Shown here: positions 17,480 to 25,600 of the stretch, piece after piece | Layout of the letters: each line of letters begins with the position of its first letter | Position numbering within the stretch: position 1 is the stretch's first letter | NCBI GenBank assembly: GCA_037443285.1 | Contig: JBBIOQ010000006.1 | Coordinates: 1 to 64,000 of the forward strand | Source: Phnomibacter sp037443285 | GTDB lineage: Bacteria > Bacteroidota > Bacteroidia > Chitinophagales > Chitinophagaceae | Length of the DNA: 64,000 nucleotides | Reading direction: 5' to 3' | The notes under the pieces: generated by a model | Seen by the model: only the letters and a program-made list of their open reading frames with translations | Databases searched by the model: none | Told to the model about the DNA's origin: nothing | Position numbers and translations under genes: made by a program

Positions 17480-20400
17480 ATGTATCCCACAATTCCAACT
17501 CGTTACCCCGAATTTGTTGCCGACCAGGTGTTGACTGCCGGTAACCTCGATGACCTTTTCAACTACCTCGATGTGCAGGAGCGACTTACCCGCACTAACC
17601 TGGTAGGCATTGGCATTGTTTGTGGATTGGAAGCCTACACAGCTGCTGATGGCACATCTATTAATGTGAGCAAAGGAGTGGGAGTAACCAGTGCCGGTTA
17701 CATGGTGGCAATGCCCGCAGCCAAATACACACACTACAGCAAGTACAATGCGGAGAAGGAGACCTACTATGAAAAGTTTGTAGACCTCTCCACCAAAAAG
17801 CAAAAGTTCGATTTGTGGCAGCTGGCAAAGGCCGGTGCGCCTGAGGCTGAAACGCCCCTCGACAAAGGTTTTCTGGGCGATAAGATAATCCTGGTGTTTG
17901 TAGAGTTGCTGAGTAATGGTAACAAAAATTGCGACCCTGATTCATGTGATGACAAGGGAATAAATATTGATGTGCAGTTTCGTATGTTGTTGGTGGAAGA
18001 AAAGAATGTGGGTGATTTGATAGGCTTTAAATCCGAAGATAATTTTTTTAAGCCCGGCCCCAAATGCCTTAGCTGGCCCGAAGTAAAACTGCCCCGATAC
18101 AATGTGCCTGCTACTACTTTACCCGATACAGCCTCGATTCTCAAAAATTATCTGACAATCCTGGATGAAGCATTTCTTCAGAAAATTGAAGACACACTAA
18201 CCACTGCCTATGCATCTACCCAACTGCTGGTAATAAATGAGTTGCCCAATAACCCATTCAGTCAGCTCAAGGAAAAACTTTCTTTTCTCTACGATGGAAC
18301 CATCAACCTGAAGCAACTGGTAATGGTGCAGTACTATTATGATTTTATCAGCGACCTGCTGCAAGGTTACGATGAAGTGCGCAGTGTATGCAATCGTTAC
18401 CTCGCCATCTGTTGTCCCGATGAACAATTATTTCCAAGGCACCTGCTATTGTATGCTGCATTTCCTTCAAAAAACATCTATCGCCACCGCTTCATTCCTT
18501 CACCGGCATTGGGGGGCAGCGATGGACTGGTAGGCGAAATGCGCTTCCTCATGAAGCGAATGGCCACCATGGTGCAAATGCTGCAGGTTCCCCCGGAAAT
18601 TGTTCCTGCGCTTAACAATAAAAGGTCAACACCCATCAGGATTACGCCCAGCAAGTTGGGCGATGTGCCGCTTAGCCAAAAGGCAATTCCTTACTATTAC
18701 AATGTACTGCAAGCGCCGCTGCTATTTAATGCATGGAATTACCAGAAAACATCAACCGGCCGAGGTAACACCAACCTCAGCTATTACGCACCGGAATACA
18801 ACAGCACTGATGACTATGTACGTACACCCCTGTTGTTCGACATTGAACCACACAACTTCCTGCGCATAGAAGGTCATATTGGAATGAGTTGGCAAAAGGC
18901 GTTGCAGGAAATATATCAGATCAAATACAAACACCGCCTGCCCTTTGAAGTGGTTGCATTAAATGGCGATTTCAAGAGCCTGCTTGCCTTTGTACAGCAA
19001 AGTGTTGCTGACCTTGGAAAAGTGCTGGCTGAACATCCGGAGCAGTGGCGAAAAATCCTTTGCTATTTCACGGACATTGAAATGCAGTACGATATGCAGG
19101 CTGCCGAACTGCGCTGCACCATTGGCAAAGTGATGCGTTTCTTATACAGCTACCCAGCCGATCAGTCAACCGGTAATGTGGGTGGGGTACCGGCATCTGA
19201 TTTGCTGCAAAAGTTTGATGCAACCTACCGCACAAGAATAAACTCAAAAGGCCTTCTGTTTGATGAATGGTATCCAACCGTGAAGGACTTGGCTTACATG
19301 ACGCCAGCACAGTTGTTACCACAATTCACAGTAACACTTGCTGCCGGAAAATTTGTCGACCCGCTGGCACTCATGTATTACCTGGAAAAAATTCATGAAG
19401 CATTACCGGCAGGAATTGTGCAACTGAATATTGTGGCTTTGGAAATAAGTTTGCGTGATGCCATTGTGGTAGCCGAATACATCCTGAAGTCCTTGAAAAA
19501 TATGGCCGCCAACACCGATGGTAAGCAAGGTGATGATCCGGAATATTACCTGCAATTGAATGCAGTGATTCGGATTTGTAAAGGCTCACTGCTGCTTGAG
19601 TTATACCGCAACTTCCTGTTCCGTTTTTACCTGTACCTCAGCAACCAGTCGTTTGCCATGTATTCCTTTCTCAACAGCGGTATTCAGCATAAGGCAGGCG
19701 TTCCGATAGGTGGCACTTTCATCATGGTATATCACGATGCAATGCCTGTGGCTGCAACAGCTGTGGCAGCGAATGCAGCAAACATTGCCAAGGCAGATGT
19801 GGTGAATGTAAGAGCGGATGTAAAGGCAACAGAAAATCCTGCAGCAGACAACACCTCACTCATAAACAGGATAAAGGAACGAGCCTCCGCCATTAACAAA
19901 TTGGATACTTCCGAAAAAGTATTTGCTGTACGAAATGATCTGAGTACGACAAATTCAGTGAAAGATATCGGCATGTTCTACATCGCCGAAGTTGTGGCAA
20001 AACGTGCTGCCGAAGATGAACTCACCGACCAGGAACTACTTGCTTTGGTGGATGAAATACCGGATGGAACGGTAATAGCCGATTTCTTCCTACCCTATAT
20101 CTGCGCCAGTGAATGCATGCCAATGAGCTTTGTTGTGTTGCCAGGCAATGAAGAACCGCCTGCCCCCGTAAAGCCAACCATCAGCATTAAGGAAACGCAG
20201 TATTGCGTTGGCGATAAAACAGATTATGAAATCACCGTTACACCCACACCTCCTGCTGCAGGTTCCGTTACAGGCGAAGGCGTTTCAATCAACAATGGAA
20301 AAGTTTTTTTTAATCCGTCGGCAGTAAATCTTGGAACTGCACTACAGAAAGATATTACCATCACTTACAAAGTGGGTACTGAAACTGCAGATGTGAAAGT

Positions 20401-21229
20401 GACGGTGTTCGCCTTGCCGCAGGCTTCGTTCAAGGCCGACCCTTCTCCTACAGGTGCATTTGAAATTGTGCTGAGCAATGTGGTGGCCGTAGGTACGGCC
20501 TTCAAGTGGACCATTGCTGGCAATACCATTTCAACAGCAGCCAACCCTCAAGTGCTGAAGGTGGACAAGCCGGGCACCTACCTTGTTACATTCATCGCAT
20601 CGAATGGTTCATGCGGTGACGCTTCCATTGAACAACTGGTTACTATTGCAGAGCCTGCTCCCACTGTTACCTGTACGCCGCTTGCACAGTGGAGTGATGC
20701 CTATAAAAAATGGAACCAGCCAACCAACAGAATTTTCGCCATGTTTATGGCAAGGTTTGGTTCTTACGGGAAAGTGGATGCATTCTTTCAGCAGCAGCTT
20801 CCTCAAATCCTCGCATTGCCAAATGATAAACAGGTGGAAGCATTGCGCAATGAAGCAAGCCCCGGCATCATTCAGGAATGGATGCAGGAGCTTCAGAAAA
20901 TCCTCCTGGAGATTGCGGCTGTTCGAAGTATTTCTCTTGAGCTTTACCGCATTCTTGAAGGGCTACTCCTGTTTTACGCATGCATGCAGCCCGATGACAT
21001 TGATGTGGCCAAAGTGCCAACCATAAATCCTTTTAAAGTAGATGTGGACCTTGTATCGGCATGGAGCAATATTGCAGCCAATTTTACGGCGTCCGACAAA
21101 GAAGTAATCAAGCGCAAAGTAGATGATTTGACGAATGAATTGAACAATGCAAAAGCAAATGCCCCAGCCAAGAAGAATTACATCGCAGTGCTTAACAAGC
21201 TTATCAAGGTCATTTCAGCATATCTGTAA
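17480..21229 (+). CDS. Large eCIS-locus protein with Ig/PKD-like domains
   Basis: A 1249-aa protein of unknown function. Residues 1-~890 form a conserved-looking part that starts FVADQVLTAGNLDDLFNYLD and has LVGIGIVCGLEAY and many helices. Residues ~895-975 (PTISIKETQYCVGDKTDYEI) and ~980-1060 (FKWTIAGNTIS, GTYLVTFIASNGSCG) resemble Ig-like and PKD domains. A helical C-terminal part follows (~1065-1249). It sits between the baseplate genes and the tape measure, where Afp-type loci encode fibres, so a fibre or outer-baseplate role is plausible but unproven. Its stop overlaps the next start (TAATG). Confidence 0.8.
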   Translation: MYPTIPTRYPEFVADQVLTAGNLDDLFNYLDVQERLTRTNLVGIGIVCGLEAYTAADGTSINVSKGVGVTSAGYMVAMPAAKYTHYSKYNAEKETYYEKFVDLSTKKQKFDLWQLAKAGAPEAETPLDKGFLGDKIILVFVELLSNGNKNCDPDSCDDKGINIDVQFRMLLVEEKNVGDLIGFKSEDNFFKPGPKCLSWPEVKLPRYNVPATTLPDTASILKNYLTILDEAFLQKIEDTLTTAYASTQLLVINELPNNPFSQLKEKLSFLYDGTINLKQLVMVQYYYDFISDLLQGYDEVRSVCNRYLAICCPDEQLFPRHLLLYAAFPSKNIYRHRFIPSPALGGSDGLVGEMRFLMKRMATMVQMLQVPPEIVPALNNKRSTPIRITPSKLGDVPLSQKAIPYYYNVLQAPLLFNAWNYQKTSTGRGNTNLSYYAPEYNSTDDYVRTPLLFDIEPHNFLRIEGHIGMSWQKALQEIYQIKYKHRLPFEVVALNGDFKSLLAFVQQSVADLGKVLAEHPEQWRKILCYFTDIEMQYDMQAAELRCTIGKVMRFLYSYPADQSTGNVGGVPASDLLQKFDATYRTRINSKGLLFDEWYPTVKDLAYMTPAQLLPQFTVTLAAGKFVDPLALMYYLEKIHEALPAGIVQLNIVALEISLRDAIVVAEYILKSLKNMAANTDGKQGDDPEYYLQLNAVIRICKGSLLLELYRNFLFRFYLYLSNQSFAMYSFLNSGIQHKAGVPIGGTFIMVYHDAMPVAATAVAANAANIAKADVVNVRADVKATENPAADNTSLINRIKERASAINKLDTSEKVFAVRNDLSTTNSVKDIGMFYIAEVVAKRAAEDELTDQELLALVDEIPDGTVIADFFLPYICASECMPMSFVVLPGNEEPPAPVKPTISIKETQYCVGDKTDYEITVTPTPPAAGSVTGEGVSINNGKVFFNPSAVNLGTALQKDITITYKVGTETADVKVTVFALPQASFKADPSPTGAFEIVLSNVVAVGTAFKWTIAGNTISTAANPQVLKVDKPGTYLVTFIASNGSCGDASIEQLVTIAEPAPTVTCTPLAQWSDAYKKWNQPTNRIFAMFMARFGSYGKVDAFFQQQLPQILALPNDKQVEALRNEASPGIIQEWMQELQKILLEIAAVRSISLELYRILEGLLLFYACMQPDDIDVAKVPTINPFKVDVDLVSAWSNIAANFTASDKEVIKRKVDDLTNELNNAKANAPAKKNYIAVLNKLIKVISAYL

Positions 21230-22605
21230 TGGGTAATACCGGAGCACATATCATCCATAAAGCAGATGTTGTCATCAACACTTCGCAATGGCCCGATTCA
21301 ACTGCATTGCAAGGGTGGGTGAGGCAACAGTTGCTTGAATCATTGGATAATGTTATGGATGAAATGGTCGGTAATGATGAGTGGGTGATGCTCGATAAGC
21401 TTGAACTGAATGTGAACCTCCCTTCGTTGTCAGGTGCAGCCCCGCACGAAATCTTGCCACAAATAAAAACGCAATTAGAGAATGCGTTCATCAATGCTGT
21501 TAATAATCACGGAAACAGTATTGAAAAACAGTCGGCTTCAGAAAGAATGTTTGAGGGGCTCACCTTGTATTTGGTGAAAGGTACAGTTGTGGGCCCTGAT
21601 GAAATTCCGGCTTTTAAGAATTGGTTATTGGATGAGCCAGGCAATTTGAAATTGAATGAATCGCAGTTGACATTGTTGCGAAAGATCATCAGTGATAAAA
21701 ATGCCTTCTCAAGGTTCAGCCAATTGTGGGGAAGTGATGGCTTCGAAAGATTTATGTTGCAGCTGTTACCGCAGCAAGAATGGAAAGGTCTTCAATTTCC
21801 AATTACCTGGAACAAAATCTTGCATGCATTTGATTTGACTGATTCGCAAAAAAGTGTTGCGTTGTATTCTGTTCTTTCTTCTGCGGCAGAAAATATTGAA
21901 ACCTGTATGACTGACTTGTTCATGCAAATTGCCGAACAACTGCCAGTGAAAGCATTCGTTTCTGCAATGCACAATTTGCCTGGGGCAGTGCAAATACTTG
22001 CCGCAAAACATGCAGAAGGTTCTTTTGAAAAGACTTCAGAGGTTCTTTCAGAAGAAGAGGAAACGGGCATTTTATTACTGCCTTCGGCAATGGAAAAGAA
22101 GATGGACAAGGGGGGCATCGAGGCATCAAATGCTGGCCTGGTATTGCTTGCAGGTTTTATTCCTCATTATTTCGATGCCCTGTCACTGCATCCTGCTGCA
22201 ACTAAGCAAGAAGCAAAAAACGGAGCGATGCTGCTTCATTACCTGGCCACTGGAAAAGCCTCAGCAGAAGATTGGGAGTTGGCCCTTCCTAAGCTCCTGT
22301 GTGGATTGGAATTGAAAGATGCATGCCCCGGTTCAATAAAACAGAATGAAACGATGATTCGTGAAAGCGGCGAACTTCTGAATGCTGTAATCAGCCATTG
22401 GGAAAAGCTCGGAAACACAAGCATCGAAGGATTGCGTTACAATTTCCTGCGGCGCAGTGGCCGCCTTCACATCCATGATGCATTTGCCGAACTGTTTATA
22501 GCTGAAAAAACTGAAGACATCCTGCTTCAGTTTGTGCCCTGGAATTTTAGAATGATAAAATTACCTTGGATGAAGTGCCTGCTCACCGTAAACTGGGGGA
22601 AATAG
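21229..22605 (+). CDS. eCIS tape measure protein (CIS_TMP family, Afp14-like)
   Basis: A 458-aa protein. The N-terminus (HIIHKADVVINT, later WVMLDKLELNVNLPSL) and the C-terminus (LQFVPWNFRMIKLPWMKCLL) match the conserved ends of contractile-injection-system tape measure proteins, where the last block is normally LPW..iirLPWM. The middle is variable and helical, as expected of a length ruler. It overlaps the preceding stop by one base and ends four bases before the giant cargo gene, so the three are one transcript. Confidence 0.85.
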   Translation: MGNTGAHIIHKADVVINTSQWPDSTALQGWVRQQLLESLDNVMDEMVGNDEWVMLDKLELNVNLPSLSGAAPHEILPQIKTQLENAFINAVNNHGNSIEKQSASERMFEGLTLYLVKGTVVGPDEIPAFKNWLLDEPGNLKLNESQLTLLRKIISDKNAFSRFSQLWGSDGFERFMLQLLPQQEWKGLQFPITWNKILHAFDLTDSQKSVALYSVLSSAAENIETCMTDLFMQIAEQLPVKAFVSAMHNLPGAVQILAAKHAEGSFEKTSEVLSEEEETGILLLPSAMEKKMDKGGIEASNAGLVLLAGFIPHYFDALSLHPAATKQEAKNGAMLLHYLATGKASAEDWELALPKLLCGLELKDACPGSIKQNETMIRESGELLNAVISHWEKLGNTSIEGLRYNFLRRSGRLHIHDAFAELFIAEKTEDILLQFVPWNFRMIKLPWMKCLLTVNWGK

Positions 22606-22609
22606 TTAC

Positions 22610-25600
22610 ATGTTCAGCACCGCCGAAAAAACGAGTAAGCCGGCAGCCCTGGTGAACCGCAAAGCGGTGAATGCTCCTTTTATCGGGCCAAAACTATTTA
22701 CAACACAGCGCTCTGCTGAAAATGCTCAGCCTTCAACTACGCATGTGCAACTTTCAGCAAGCCACAACTTTCAGCATGGCTCAAACCTTAGACCACACAC
22801 TTCAAAACCCGCACCCTTTTTTCAAACAAAATTGTCAGTCAGTTCACCCGGCGATGCACACGAAAGGGAAGCGGATGCTACTGCCGATGCAGTGATGCGT
22901 ATGAGCGATGTATCGGTAACGGCATCTGGGCGGGAGGAAGAAAAGCTTCACCGGAGTTCTGATGAAAAGCATATAGAGAATAAGGCATTGCCGGCAACAA
23001 ATGTCCAGCGCAATGCGTTGCCGGATGAGGAACAGGTGCAGGCAAAAGAGGATGAAAGGAAGGAGCATGAAACTATGGAGCCCATTGCAGCTATGCTTCA
23101 GCGTGAAGCGGCGAATGAAGAAGAAAAAGTGCAGGCCAGTGAATTTTCAAATGATGGAAGCGCCGCACTTCAAAGAACATATAGCCATGATATTTTGCAC
23201 CGAAACCAATCGGAAAACCATTCCATACAAACGACTGGGCAAGGCCGCTTGATAGCCTTGCAAGGATCCAGCAGAGGCCCACCAACTATCACTCCCCGGT
23301 TTGAGCAAACATTGCAACAGAGTACCGCCAGCGGCAACGCTTTGCCGCAGCAGACACAGAATTTCATGGAAAGCCGCTTTGGTGCCGACTTCAGCGGTGT
23401 TCGCATTCATACGGATGGCGCTGCGCAGGAATTGAGCAGTAGCATCCGGGCGCATGCATTTGCCTACAACAACCACATCTTTTTCAACAGCGGAAAATTC
23501 GATACCGATTCTTCCGCAGGAAAAACTGTGCTAGCCCACGAACTAACGCATACCATTCAGCAGGGTGCCAGTCCTGTTGCATCGAATGTTGCCCGCAAAC
23601 ACCAGTTCACAGCGGTGCAATCCAAAGCCATACAAATGAGCAGTACCCCGCAGTTGGATACTGCTGTAACACTTGCACGTGGCGAACAGGGTAAAGTAAT
23701 TGCCAACAAAGCGCAGCCCAACGGTGAGCGGGTTGGCGCCGACCAGCTCGTTGATTATTTCAAAACTACTTTTGGGGAAGACAAGATTGTAAAAACCTAT
23801 ACCGGTGCTCCCAACACCGTGGTGGAATCTATCATCAGAAAGAAATCCAAGACGATGGGCCAGGTGCCCAATCAGCCCGACCCCAACGTGCAGAAGGAAC
23901 GCGATGCCATGCCCAGTTGGTGCGGCATCTTTGTGTTTTGGGCGCTGAACAAGGCGGGCATACCCATGCCAAAATGGAAGCTTGGCATGCCTATGATGAA
24001 ACCAGAAGCCGCTTATCCTGCAGGCTATTCACCCAAGGCTGGCGACATCGCTTACCGTGCAAAGAATTCACATTATGGATTAGTAACCGGAGTTGAGGCA
24101 GGCAAGATCAAATCGGTGAATGGCAATACAGCAGGCGCCGATAATCTGGGTGGCGAAGTACAGGAACAAATGCACGAACCATCGCAATGGCAGGGTTTCT
24201 TCAACCCGCTGGCGTTGGCAACCGGTCCATTGTCATCATCATCAGCTACTGAACAGGCACAACAAAGTGGAACTGAACCGGCACGGAGCCTGCACGAATT
24301 GCGCAAGGCGAAATTCAAAACGCAGCGAAAGGAGACGGGCAATGATGAAGAGAAGCAGCTATTGCCGGAAGAAGAAAAAGTGCATGCAAAAATGCAATTA
24401 AGCAGCTGGTCTGTTGGCGCTGATGGTTCGCTGCAGCGAGTGGAATCTGAACTGAAGGAAGAAGAAGTGGAAGAGCATGAAGTGGTGCAACGAAGTGCCA
24501 GCCAGATCCCTGTAGAAAATGAGGAACGCGAAAGCGGCAAAGTGCAAACAAAGACAGAGGCAAGTTCCACGCAACATCTGCAATTAACAAGGGCTGAGGC
24601 CATGGCCCGCATGCATTGCAGCAACATTGCCTGCAAGGGCATGGTGCAAGCCAGTTGGTTAGGCGATGCATGGGATGCTGTGACCAATGTAGTGAGCGAA
24701 GCAGCAGCTTGGGTGGAGAAAGGACTCGATGCCGCCAAAGACTGGATACTGGGTAAGATCCGCGATTTTGTTATGGAAATACCCGGCTATCGTTTGCTGC
24801 GTTACATTTTGGGATACGACCCCATCACCGGTGAAAATGTGGTGAAGTCGCCGGAGACATTGCTTGATGGAGTTATTGGTCTCATACCGTTGTACGGACA
24901 TCTCATCAGGCCTGTGCTCGATTATTTCCATGCCACCACCCCGGTAGCTAATTGGTTGTTTACTGCAGTCAATCGTTTTATAGGATTGATTGAAAGTATC
25001 GGCACTCGCTTTGAATTCTTCTTCAACAGCCTGAGCCTTACAGACATTGGCGATCCCGGTGGCGTGCTGCAAAGAGTGAGCGATTTGCTAAGCGGTGTAG
25101 TGCACGACATTCTCAATTTTGTAACCGAAGCTGCTTCCACATTCCTGCAGATGGTGAAGGACATTGCCCTCACCAATATCGGCCAGTTTGTACAAAATCA
25201 TTTCCCCAATGCATTCGATTTGCTTTGTGTGGTATTGGGGCAAAATCCCATTACACACGAAGATGTGCCGCGCAATGGGCACACCATAATGGATGCAGGT
25301 TTGAAAGTTTTGGGTGAACGAGGTGCTCAAATAAAACAACAGATAACTCAGAACGGGATTTATGCCAAAGCAGTGGCATGGATCGACAGGGCCATTGAAG
25401 TGGTTACAGCCACCGTGGCTGACATCACCCATCTCTTTAGCACCGTGTGGGGAGAAATCACTTTTGAATCGTTGTTCACACCACTTGAAACATTTGCCAG
25501 GATATCTGAACATTTTACGAGGCCCATCAGGCGTGTCACTTCATTTATTGCTGAGGCAGTAGTTGCCATCCTGCGTATCCTCAAAGATGCATTGTTGCAA

